A stretch of DNA of 64,000 nucleotides from contig CM043966.1 of the NCBI GenBank assembly GCA_014529385.2, positions 145,130,711-145,194,710 of the forward strand. Direction: 5' to 3'. Of this stretch, positions 23,801-33,730 are shown piece by piece. Origin of the DNA: Adiantum capillus-veneris. Lineage: Eukaryota; Streptophyta; Polypodiopsida; Polypodiales; Pteridaceae. Position 1 is the stretch's first letter. Each line of letters starts with the position of its first letter. Both the position numbers and the translations under genes were made by a program. Under the pieces are notes generated by a model. That model searched no databases. It worked only from the letters and a program-made list of their open reading frames with translations, and was not told the origin of the DNA.

Positions 23801-24053
23801 TAACTACAAGAAAGTTATGATTCAGTATTGGGCACCAAAACATCGAAAACGAAATCCCACAATCCAAGAACAGTATGAGGATTGTTGGAAAAAGCGTTCG
23901 TGCTACAATCTTGCTGACCCAAAGCGCTGGGAGTGTGTTGATACAATTGTATGGTCATGGACTCCAAGGGGTGGAAGAATTGCGGAAACAATCAAGATCC
24001 CATCAAATGTCATGGAGAAGGCACAGGCTAGCTTAATAGGAGAAATTGAATAG
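20855..24053 (+). pseudogene. DUF7869-type transposase-like gene, broken
   Basis: ATG at 20855 follows an acceptor-like CTTCTTGCAG. The N-terminal part has two similar domains in tandem (about 20865-21120 and 21210-21480), each opening with a G-x-R-V pattern and a VAxG core. They resemble the DUF8039-like repeats seen in plant transposon proteins (weak). The C-terminal part (22344-23585) carries QLDNCARENKN at about 22862 and FLMVGHTHEDIDAMF at about 22966. These are hallmarks of the DUF7869 domain of multicopy plant transposase-like proteins. It is interrupted by a frameshift near 21205-21253, a TAG at 21715-21717, a frameshift near 21950, a TAG at 22326-22328 and a TGA at 23583-23585. All downstream segments stay open, so decay is recent or some breaks are sequence errors. 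It reads away from the palindromic array. Confidence 0.7.
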
Positions 24054-24101
24054 CATTTCATATCTTGCTCATTGTTTTATTTCCCCAGCTTATGTATGAT
24101 T

Positions 24102-24265
24102 TTTATGAAGTATTTTTAAACACCCACATAAAAATAAAAATTCTAAAAGGTGTTTCTCATTTTCTTGGGAATCTATCTCTTTTATGAAGTGTTTTGAAAC
24201 ACCCACATAAAAATAAAAATTTTAAAAGGTGTTTCTCAACACCACCATTTTCTTGAGAATCTATC
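24102..24265. repeat. 79-bp tandem duplication with GGTGTTT/AAACACC hairpins
   Basis: Two copies, starting at 24102 and 24181, just after the transposase-like gene. Each carries AAACACC...GGTGTTT arms. The second is followed by CTCAACACCACCATTTTCTT, the same motif seen near 1530 and 5218. Confidence 0.75.
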
Positions 24266-25180
24266 TCTTTGTCACATTCCCAAATTAAATGAAATTTTTC
24301 CAAATTTAATGGGAAATAGGAATCCATAGGCGTTGAAACTAGTCCCAAAGTTATGGGATTTTCCCATTTCATCTAAAGTGGTGTTGGTACACTTTCAAAG
24401 ACTTCTAGAGATGTGATAATAGGCAAGAGTCAAACTTTCCCTTCTTATCATCCTCTAATTTGTCAATATAAGTGATGACTTTCTCTGATTCCTTCAAACC
24501 CAACCAATCCCACTCCCCAATGACTAGCTCTATCCATCACGTGCATACCCATATGTCCTAGCTTAGACTTCTCTGCAAAATTACCATTTGAAAAGGCTAT
24601 CTCAAATTGTTTAATAAAAGTCAAGCTTTTATGGATCCCTCTTACCATTGTAAGACTCAAACTTGATAAGTATCCAGTCACATCCAATGGCCAATTCTTC
24701 CTCTTTAGATGATATTGGATCTCCATATTGTCTGGCTGCTCTCACAAATTTGGCCAACCATGCCATAGTAGGGAACTCTGGTAGAGGCACAAGGTGCCCT
24801 AGCACAGGTAAACTTCTAGTCGTTTGATTTTGCCTGAAGTTGTGCCTCTCCTTTGTGCGTCTACTCTTCTCTTTTTTGTATCTTTCAACCAATTTTGCAT
24901 TGGCTCTGAGTCTAAGATCCAAAACTTCATGATCTTTTCATGCATGGCTGCATTCATTTTCTTGCAGACTCCTTACCCCTGAGGCTCTTCTCCAGCCAAT
25001 CTTTGATCCTCCTCATCGCTCCATAGACGCAATTTTTTTGGATCATAGATGTATAGGAATTTGGTCATCCTCAAGACAAGAGACTCTTGCACTAGCCATC
25101 CTTTTGCCATGCTCCTTTTTGGCAGCGCTTTTTGGCAAACAAAGCCCTTCAGTGTCTTCATGAGCCATTCCAGAAAGAAC

Positions 25181-25380
25181 ATCCAATGGTTGTGGATCGT
25201 ACCTACAATTGCAACCTTGTCTACAACATGTACAATAATATGCATTTGGATTGTTGTCTTTAGTAAGCTCGTACCTACAATTGCAATGGTTGTGGATCGT
25301 ACCTACAATTGCAACCTTGTCTGCAACATGTACAAGAATATGCATTTGGATTGTTAGTAAGCTCGTGGGTAGATACCTCT
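25181..25380. repeat. 100-bp tandem duplication inside the CACTA remnant
   Basis: GGTTGTGGATCGTACCTACA recurs at 25188 and 25288, each followed by the same ATGCATTTGGATTGTT tail. Confidence 0.85.
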
Positions 25381-25850
25381 CAATCTTTCAAACTTCCTCA
25401 ATGAAATTAGTATGAGCTGCACCAATGGATTCCTCTTGAATATCTTTGGAAGAGATCCACTGCACCAAGTCGCTTATCTTGTATATGGAGGACCGCATCT
25501 CTTCTGTCAAACACCCCTTGATAGCAATTGGAAGTATAAATTGCAAGAACTTATGCTAGTTATGTGACTTGAGTCCCGACAGGTGATCGTCATGGGTGAA
25601 TGTTGTCTTGAGACATCTCATGCATCCTGTGGGTATCTTGAACTCTGAAATCACCCTTTTGACTTGTCCCTCCTCACTTTTAAGTAGGACCCATGGCACT
25701 CTTGGAAGCTTTGTTTGGCCCATGGCAGAGGTGATTGTCCACAACTCTGGCATCTTCCCAACATATTACAAATCATCTCCTTGTGCTCGACTATCTTTTG
25801 TTCTTGTGATTGTCTTCTAGAGTATCTCTCCCACATTCTTGAATATATGC

Positions 25851-25996
25851 ATTGGATCCAGCAAATGGTTGATGAGAAGATCACACTAGTAAGGCAACGT
25901 ATGGAGGATGGAAAAGCGCTTCATTGGATCCAACAAATGGTTGATGAGAAGATCACACCAGTAGGGTAACGTATGGAGGATGGAAAAGCGCTTCAT
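25851..25996. repeat. 72-bp tandem duplication inside the CACTA remnant
   Basis: ATTGGATCCAGCAAATGGTT at 25851 recurs with one change at 25923, through GGATGGAAAAGCGCTTCATT. Confidence 0.85.
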
Positions 25997-27060
25997 TCCT
26001 AGAGGAAGGGGTTGTCTACCACGTGTCTCCCAGGCGATGCCACTCTTGCACACGCATAAGACCACATTTGACATGACCAAGTTGGCCATCATGCAAGTGG
26101 TGGACATCAAGAAGGTAACAATGGTGGTCTTGATAGATAGCCTTTCAAAGCAACCTAGAACAACAAACATCCAATGAGGGCCTGCAAATTGGACATGCAT
26201 TGTATCCCAAAGTTGTAAGACCCACATTCATAGATAATTAGTACTATAGGGGCTGGATCTAGCACTTGAGGAAAGGGGACTTTGCAAATCCCTATTGCCA
26301 AAACATTCCCTGTATCCTGGCCAATCATGCATAGTCCACATAACGATTCCATACACCTTCACATGTTGTTGCGGAGTTGGTTTAGAGGCATCTATAACAT
26401 ACCTCTAGCAATTCATCCACCAATGGTGGGAGGTAAAAATCCATGTTTTGTGCCTTGACTTCCCAGGCATAATCAAACCTAATATTAGGTGACCCTTCTT
26501 GATAGCAAGCCATGGTGGGAGGTTGTAATTGACAAGGCATATAGGCCAGGTGCGCCGCGATGAGCTTCTCAAGCCAAATGGGTTGACTCAATCCATTCCC
26601 AGGCCCAAACATAGGTTACATGATTCACTCTTAAAATTAGACCGTGTATCTTCTATGTGCTTCCAAGCCCTTGAATCAACAAGCACCCAAAAGGTTGCAT
26701 TAGTGGATCTTTTTGTAGCATGCCATCATATCAACTTAGCAATGGAACCACAATAAAACATGATCTTTATCCTCTAAATAATTGGGAAATGTCATGGCAT
26801 TTTAGCTAGCACTCACTTGCTAATGGCATTTTATCTAGCACTGACTTGCCAATGGCATCTTGCTTGTATTGCATTGCTCCGCACTTAGGACATGCAAGAC
26901 AATCTGCAAATTCAGTACGAAACAAAATGCAATAATTTGTGCATGCATGAATCTTGGTGTAGTCCAAGCCAACTGAGGTCAAAAGTCTCTTTGCATTTGG
27001 TATGGAGGGGGGAATTTCATTTCCATCATGAAGTAGTTGATCCCATAGCAACCTGCTCAA

Positions 27061-27961
27061 TCTGTAACATTTAATGGCCTAAAAACTTGTGTGTAGTGGA
27101 AATTATCATGAACATAGTGGGAATTCCATTAGAATAGGAATTGGGTACACCTTGTGGGCATCTGTGCTAGGGAGCTGACATGTGTCCCTCATTCCCTTTG
27201 TGTAAAGGGAGCTTGTGTGTGTGTGTGACTTTCTCTCTCATCCCCTACAAGCTAGGATTGCCCCCTCCTATGTAGGGATTTGAAAAGACTTTTGGGACAT
27301 ACACAAAGCATCCAATTCCCCCCATGGTTGACCTTTGGACACAACCTTTGAATTTTGGAACCTTAGCATTTTGGAAGTCTTAATGGACTGAACCTTAGGG
27401 TCTTTTTAGCCCATTGTTGCACATGGCTCTTTTGCAGATGGCCCCGCCTTTGGATCCCTATTTTCCCTCCTTTGGATCCCTATTGTCGCCGGTCTTCTAG
27501 CTTAACCAATATTCTAGATTTTTCTCCCCTAGCACTTCCCCATATTAAATGATCAGTTTAACATGAGAAAATCATTTAGGAGAATTAGATATTGATTATT
27601 ATGGCATTACCTCTCTCTTGAAATCATAGTCATCCTCGACTATGGTGTAGAGAAGATAAAGCATATTCATGAGTCCTTTTCTTAGCGGGTAGAGGATCCC
27701 TATGTTACCCTACGACATCATTCCACAATGGATGACTAGTCCATTTGGCGCTTGAGAGCCTGAGGCTGCCGCAAGCATGTCTGCACATTAGTCCTATCAA
27801 TCTTCCATAGTAGAGTGACAAGCTCTACTTGGTGTTTGGGAGACGTCGTCTCCGCAAACTTGATCTAAGCATGCATACTACTTCATTTTTGTGCACAATA
27901 AAGAAAAAGAGAGTCTTATAAGACAAAAACTTTGCTCATTTTTAACATTTTGTACATTTTC
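27061..27961. other. Unassigned stretch between CACTA and chromovirus remnants
   Basis: No coding family was recognised. As it lies directly 3' of the minus-strand chromovirus chromodomain, it may hold that element's 3' end and part of its LTR, but I found no second LTR copy in the window to prove it. A GGAGACGACGTCTCC near-palindrome lies near 27842-27856. Confidence 0.3.
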
Positions 27962-28424
27962 TTACTCTTGGGAAACATTGTAAGCATTGACAAGATTTAG
28001 GTTATCCTTTAACTGTATGCCTTGCATCCATCTAGCATCTTCAAAAGGATAATTCTTAAACTTAATAAGATATCGTCGGATAGTCTTACTGCCTCTTAGT
28101 ACCTTGTCTTCATGTCGGAGAATGGACTTGGGCTGCAGCACCTCCTCTTGGTCCTCGATCTTCGGTGGGTCTTCAGTAGTTGGTTCTTGAGGTGACTCTC
28201 CTTTGTAAGGCTTTAATAGGCTCACATGGAAAGCATTGTGTATGAGCCAATGATTGGGTAACTTGAGTTGATAGCCATCTCATTGATTGGCCTAAGGATT
28301 CTGGAAGGGACCATAGTACCTTTTTGCTAGTTTGGCATAGTACTTTTGGTGTCCCGTAGGATTCTTGCCCGTCGTGTGCCTTAATCGAGCCTTGGGGAAT
28401 TTTAATAAGACCCAATCATTTTCT
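27962..28424 (-). pseudogene. Chromovirus pol, C-terminal part with chromodomain
   Basis: Minus strand. KENDWVLLKFPKARLRHTTG is the post-integrase segment typical of Ty3/gypsy polyproteins. It is followed by a chromodomain with YLIKFKNYPFEDARWM (about 28030-28080), whose aromatic and acidic pattern matches the chromodomain that targets chromovirus integration to particular chromatin. The frame is interrupted between the two parts (around 28200-28290). Upstream it is separated from the integrase by the TTAA element at 28429-29747. Confidence 0.75.
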
Positions 28425-29751
28425 TTAACACTAGAATGGTAACAGGACACTTTTGTGTCCTGTTGAGTGACCATTTTGCTTGAATTATTTGAAGAGTATG
28501 AAAATGAATTTCTAGGTGCTATATATCCACAAATTTGCCTTATGAGCTGAAAAAAACTTAGCATTTTTTTTGGAGTATCGATCTCACCAATAACCTTACT
28601 CTTGCACAACATTTTTGAACCTAAACTGTGTGAAAAAACGGGTCCTGTTTTTGGTTTTTTTTGAATTTTTGGCAACTATACCACTCTAAACTTTATGTTT
28701 TTGAGGTTTAGATGGCTAGAGGTTAGGCCTTCATAGTTCTCAACATGTTTTGATGCTTGTAGGGAGAGCTAAGTGTTAAAATTGAAAGTTATGACCAATT
28801 TACAAGAATTGCATAATCCTGTTTTTTGGCCAAAATTAGCACTTTTATGATTTTTTTGGTGGCTTTCTTGATATCCAAATCCAATTTTGATTGTGTAAGT
28901 GTAATGTATAACATAAAGCTAATCTTCCTTGAATTTTGGGGGACCTAATATGCTATATAGCATAGTATATGATGATGGTTGAGTTTTTTGATTGTTTGCT
29001 GAAGAATACGATACATTTTAGAGTAGCAAGTATAACATTCTCAATATTGCTAGTTTCTTAGGCCAATTGTGTGTATTTTGTAGGTAGTAACCATATCTAA
29101 TCATAGACTACAAACTTGGCTAGATATTGAGTAATTTCTATGGGTTTCTAGAGGTCATAATGCTAAACCCAGTTTTTTCATGTTTGTTGTATTTAGCACT
29201 TTGTCATTGCCCCCAAGGTTCCAATTGTAAGAGATCCATTATCCTTTTGACATGCTCCATGGATCCTATTTAATTCAAAGGCCCAAAGGGAACTAAGAAA
29301 ACATGTATATAGTATCTTTATTGAGCGTGACTATAGAAACTTTGATGATAGGTCCACAGAATGGCAAAAATACTTTGTACCTATTTTTTATGCCCAAAAA
29401 CAAATTAGTGAGGTAAAATCAACCATATGTTTTGGTGACCAACCCATTGAAGTTAACGGGGCATTTTATCTTAGGTCCTAGAAAAATCCCCACGTTTATT
29501 TATATGCAATCAACCGTAAGAAATTGCTGTTTTGGGCAAAATGCACTGGTCCATCAACTTTGGAGGCTTGTAGTGACCAAGGGATGAGAAAAATTACAAG
29601 TTTCTCATTTTTTCCATATGTAGTAGTTATTGAACTATAAGCTCATGAAAGGATTTTTCAAAATGAGTGGATCTACTATGGTTTTGGAATTTTTTCCCAA
29701 AACCCTGAAAGGACACTTTTATGTCCTGTTAGGTTACCATTCTAGTGTTAA
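28425..29751. mobile_element. Non-autonomous piggyBac-like element (1319 bp) in a duplicated TTAA
   Basis: The element spans 28429-29747. Its 15-bp perfect terminal inverted repeats are CACTAGAATGGTAAC. It is flanked by TTAA at 28425-28428 and 29748-29751. Next to each TIR lies a hairpin: on the left 10-bp arms AACAGGACAC around TTTT (28441-28464), on the right the imperfect GGACACTTTTATGTCC. The interior is AT-rich with no transposase frame. It interrupts chromovirus pol, and the codons on both sides are in the same frame if the element and one TTAA are ignored, so the target site is defined to the base. The TIR starts with CACTA by chance; a CACTA transposon would give a 3-bp duplication, which does not fit. 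Confidence 0.85.
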
Positions 29752-30976
29752 AGGCTTGGGCTCTTCTGTGCTTGTCAGCAGCAACCTTTTGCATTTGTTG
29801 TGAGATAGAGATAGCATCCTTAATCTTTTGAAAATATTCTTGTAGGTCTCAGCTATACTCATCTGCAGCGAAGATCTTCCCATGTATCTTAAGTAGCAAG
29901 AGACTTTTTGATCTTCCCTCAATTAACTCAAAAGGTGCTTTTTCCATGGAAGTATGTATAGTGTTATTGTAAGCATACTTTACTAAGGGTAAGTACTTCT
30001 CCCATTGGGATCTTTGATCTACTTCCGTTACATAGGCTTTTAGTAGATCGAGAATTGTTAGGTTAGCTATTTCACTTTGGCCATCCGTTTGTGGATGATA
30101 GGCTGAAGAGAATTTTAGCCTTGTCCCTAAATTCTCAAAGAGAACCTTCCAAAAATTACTGGTCATTCTAGGATCTCTATCCGACACTATGGACATTGGC
30201 AAGCCATGGTACTTGAAAATTTGTGAAATGAAGAGGGTTTCCATTTGGTGGGCTTTCATAGTCTTTTTGACAGGTATAAAATGAGCTTGTTTAATGAACC
30301 TGTCTACTATCGTCCATATTCCCGTATTCCCATGGATAGACTTAGGCAATCCAAAGATAAAATCCATGGATATGCTCTCCCATGGTGAATTAGGGATTGG
30401 CAAGGGTTGAAGCAATCCAAGTTGCTTCCCTCTATCACATTTTGTCTTTTGGCATACCACACATTTAGAAACATACTCTTGTATGTTCACTTTCATGGTA
30501 GGCCAATAGAAATATGTTTCAATTCCCTTTAAGGTAGACTGAATCCCTCTATGCCCCACATAAGGTGGAGCATGAGATTCATACATTACTTTCTCATGTA
30601 GTGAGTTAGTAACGCATAGTCTATTGCCATAGAGAAGATAACCATCTTGTAAAGTAAATGGTTCTTCTTTCTTCCCTAATGCAAGGGTTGAAATCACATC
30701 TCTAAAATCGGGATCGATAGCATACTCATCTATCATTGAAGATATATCATTGTGAGTTGCTATGGAAACCGCATTCACTCTCGGTTGTCTTGAGAGTGCA
30801 TCAGCTACTTGATTATGCTTGCCAGCAATGTGAGCAATATGAAAATGAAATTGCGAAAGGAAATTTTCCCACCTCATTTGTTTGTCGAAGAGCTTGTTCT
30901 GCATCATGAAGTGCTTAAGACTTTGGTGATCCGTTCTCGCAGAATGAAAGGAGTCCCCAATAAGTAGTGCTTCCAT
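29752..30976 (-). pseudogene. Chromovirus pol: RNase H end and integrase
   Basis: Minus strand, first family. After the end of RNase H (KHNQVADALS) comes an H2C2 zinc finger (HRGIQS...CVVC). The integrase core follows with the acidic triad recognisable in SMDFIFG, VSDRDPRM and DGQSEIAN. It remains open for about 370 codons, so this is the best preserved part of the element. The end is cut by the TTAA insertion. Confidence 0.85.
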
Positions 30977-31490
30977 GAGTCTAAGGCATGTAGAGCTGCA
31001 AGGAGTTCCTTTTCATATATGCCTAGAGCTTGCTCAACAGGGTCGAGCCTTTGACTTTCATAGCCTATGGCATGCCCTTCTTGGAGCAAAACAGCTCCAA
31101 GGAAATCACCACAAGCATCACATTGGACTTTTGAGAGATCCGGTAGTGTAAGCACAGGTTGAGAGATAATCTTTTCTTTAAGCTTTTCGAAAGCATTGTT
31201 CTCCTTAGTAGACCATGTATACCTAACGCTTTTCTTTGTTAGGTCATGTAATGGTCCCGCAATTTGTGAGAAATTTTCTATGAAGAGTCTATAGTATGCA
31301 CACATAGCTATAAAGATTCTTAGTTCATGAAGATTCCTTGGTTTAGGCCATCCTTTTATTACCTCTAACTTTGATGGATCCATTTGGACGCCATCTTGAG
31401 AGATAATGTGACCTAAATACTGAATCTCTTGCAAGAAAAATTGACTTTTCTTTCGATTAACATAAAATTTATTCTCTCTTAAAACTTGAA
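30904..31490 (-). pseudogene. Chromovirus pol: end of RT and RNase H
   Basis: LGHIISQDGVQMDPSKLEVI marks the RT-RNase H linker. The RNase H part has CDACGDFLGAVLLQEG and YEKELLAALHAL. A frameshift near 30950 separates it from the downstream part, and several expected residues before CDACGD seem deleted. Confidence 0.8.
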
Positions 31491-31715
31491 ATATTACCTA
31501 GAGGTGTTGCTTGTGTTCATCTAATGAATTAGACTAGATGATAATATCATCAAAGAACACTCCAGTGAAGGTTCGATGAGTCCTGAACAGCTTGTATTAA
31601 AATATTACCTAGAGGTGTTGCTTGTGTTCGTCTAATGAATTAGAGTAGATGATAATATCATCAAAGAACACTCCAGTGAAGGGTCGATGAGGCCTGAACA
31701 ACTTCTCCATCAAGC
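31491..31715 (-). repeat. 111-bp in-frame tandem duplication across the RT active site
   Basis: The segment starting at 31491 is repeated from 31602. Its period of 111 bp is 37 codons, so the frame is kept and the FFDDIII active-site block is present twice. Both copies share the same TAG after EHKQHL, so that nonsense change predates the duplication. Only the downstream copy (31491-31601) has an additional TAG next to the active site. Confidence 0.85.
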
Positions 31716-32325
31716 GGTTGAATCTGGCTGGTGCATTGGTCAAGCCAAAAGGCATGACAATGTATTCATAAAGACCAAATGTGGTGCAAAATGCGGTCTT
31801 TACAATGTCTTGATCAACTATCCTTATTTGATGATAGCCACTTTTTAGGTCAATCCTACTGAAGTAGGTTGATCCTTGTAGCTTATCAAATAGGTCTTCT
31901 ACCCGTGGAAGGGGAAACCTATTCTTGATAGTGATCCTATTTAGTGCTCTATAGTCGACACACATACGATATGTGCCGTCTTTCTTTTGCACTAAAAGCA
32001 CACGTGAGCAAAATGGAGATGAGCTAGGCCTAACCATGCCCTTCGCAACTAACTCATGCACTTGACGCATAATCTCCTCTTGTTGAGCTTGAGAAACTCT
32101 GTAAGGAGGTTTGTTAGGAGGTGAACTTCTTGGAAGAAGTTCAATTGCATGGTCATCATTACCTCGTTTAGGAGGTAGCTCACAAGGGATGTCGTCAATA
32201 AAGACATCTTGAAACCCCTTGAGAAAATTGGATAACTATAATTCCTTTTGGTTGCTTTTATTTTCTTTTGCTAAAGCATTAGGTTCATTTTGAGAACCTT
32301 TAACAAAAATCATGTACACAGAAAT
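31609..32325 (-). pseudogene. Chromovirus pol: reverse transcriptase, cut by the assembly gap
   Basis: The frame is open from the gap to a TAG at 31609. It contains [35 protein letters not shown] and [16 protein letters not shown], all standard Ty3/gypsy RT motifs. The catalytic pair appears as FFDD. Upstream, the linker [19 protein letters not shown] is recognisable up to the gap. Protease, gag and the 5' LTR are missing beyond the Ns. Confidence 0.85.
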
Positions 32326-32525
32326 NNNNNNNNNNNNNNNNNNNNNNNNNNNNNNNNNNNNNNNNNNNNNNNNNNNNNNNNNNNNNNNNNNNNNNNNNNN
32401 NNNNNNNNNNNNNNNNNNNNNNNNNNNNNNNNNNNNNNNNNNNNNNNNNNNNNNNNNNNNNNNNNNNNNNNNNNNNNNNNNNNNNNNNNNNNNNNNNNNN
32501 NNNNNNNNNNNNNNNNNNNNNNNNN
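32326..32525. other. Assembly gap, 200 N
   Basis: Exactly 200 unknown bases, a conventional scaffold gap. The real distance is unknown. Confidence 1.
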
Positions 32526-32940
32526 ACTGTTTTAAATTTTTAATCTTTTTTGATATTTTGGCATTTTTTCACCTTATAGGAGGAAAAATGTCTTATAAAT
32601 AGGAAAAACATAGGATGATACGAGATAATTACACAAAAATTATAGCAAGATTTTCAAAATGTGTTCCATCTTTGGAACTTTTCTTGAAATTTTTGGTTGC
32701 ATCGAATTTACTATAAAGGAAAGAGGAAATTTACAAAATTTTGTCAAGAAAATCAAGAGGGATCTTGTTGCCATGAAGATTATGTTGCATAAAATTTTGC
32801 AAGAAGGCTATGTATGGCCAAGCTTCAACGAGATGTTAATCATTGGTGCAAGTCATGTTTGCCTTGCCAAAATATGGGAAAGAGAATTTGAAGCCTAATT
32901 GAGACAAACAATTCTAGCTTTTGATGAATTTGAAAAATGG
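32526..32940 (+). pseudogene. Integrase zinc-finger fragment, copy 1
   Basis: The plus-strand remnant encodes LHKILQEGYVWPS and CLAKIWE-like pieces of an H2C2 integrase finger, but it is frameshifted here. It breaks off inside the codons for FEKWAI at 32940 and continues as LTR sequence of the minus-strand element. Confidence 0.6.
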
Positions 32941-33597
32941 GCTATTCATGGACTTTAGCTCAATGAGCACATGGTGTTAGAATAATGAGTAAAAATAATA
33001 ATAAAAATATGGAGGAGTTATGGATATGGAAAGATATTGGAATCATATGATATGGTCCCTCCTTGAATTATTTTGGGTGAAAGAGGAAAATGTATGCAAG
33101 TAAATAATATAATAAAAGTAACCAATGAGTAGAAATCAATTTTTTGTTTTTCACGAGGGTGAGGTGAAAATGTGGGAGTGATTTTATAAAGGAAAAATAT
33201 GAGGTTAGAGTATGTACATATTGGCAAAAAATAAAATTTATGTGTAAGAGGATGAAAGAAGGTGTACATAGGTTTAATAACACACACCTAAGTAGAAAAT
33301 ATTTAATAAAATACCAAAATAATTATAAAAATCCCTATATTTAGACCATATATACAATGAAATATTTACACAAAAAGAGGCCATAATATACTTTATTTTT
33401 TTTATTTTTTTTATTTTTTTGGCTCACCTAGCCCAGTGACTAGCTAGCTGAGGGTTTTTAAGAAGATATGGGAAAAGTCCCGTGACTCACGCACGCCTAT
33501 GTACAGTGAAAGGTAGGGTAGCCACAGTGTTTGGGTGATTTTGGTAGGGTGAGGTAACTCACTGTGGAAATTACAAAGAGCCGAAAAACGGGTATCA
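32941..33597 (-). mobile_element. Truncated 3' LTR of the Tat-like element, copy 1
   Basis: On the minus strand it starts TGATACCCGTTTTTCGGC and matches the first 660 bp of the solo LTR, including the segment of about 130 bp missing from the 5' LTR at 40561-43120. It stops abruptly at a junction with integrase sequence that shares GGGCTATT-like microhomology, so about 2 kb of the LTR (promoter, R, U5) is absent. Confidence 0.8.
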
Positions 33598-33613
33598 TTA
33601 GCCCCTCCCCTGG
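33598..33613 (-). promoter_or_regulatory. Polypurine tract, copy 1
   Basis: Minus strand CCAGGGGAGGGGCTAA sits directly before the LTR start TGATACCC, the place where plus-strand DNA synthesis is primed in LTR elements. Confidence 0.7.
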
Positions 33614-33730
33614 ATGATGGTATATTCATGTACCATCATAGAGCATCTTTTCCAAAGAGAGTGCTTCAGAGTCCTTGACGAGATCTTCATTGTTTCCCCT
33701 CAGAATTTTGGCTGGAGTTACACTCATGCT

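Larger units (their letters stand above)
24463..27060 (-). pseudogene. CACTA (En/Spm) transposase remnants
   Basis: Read on the minus strand, fragments of a TNP2-type transposase appear in the expected order. The N-terminal part (26806-27060) has DYTKIHACTNYCILFR followed by a CLACPKCG zinc pair. The central part (26382-26612) has a PNIRFDYAWEVKAQNMDFYL block, and 25556-26350 holds further degenerate central pieces. A DUF4218-like segment (24973-25245) has LKGFVCQKALPKRSMAKGWL. Lys/Arg-rich C-terminal pieces follow at 24463-24922. Frames shift repeatedly and two local tandem duplications interrupt it, so it cannot make an active transposase. No CACTA terminal repeats were found at its edges. 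Confidence 0.75.

Noticed and set aside
28425-29751. CACTA-type transposon, because the TIR begins CACTA
   Set aside because: The flanking duplication is TTAA (4 bp); a 3-bp reading gives TAA on the left and TTA on the right, which do not match.
33444-33629. Small minus-strand frame at the LTR/polypurine junction
   Set aside because: Spans the LTR start and the polypurine tract; not coding.
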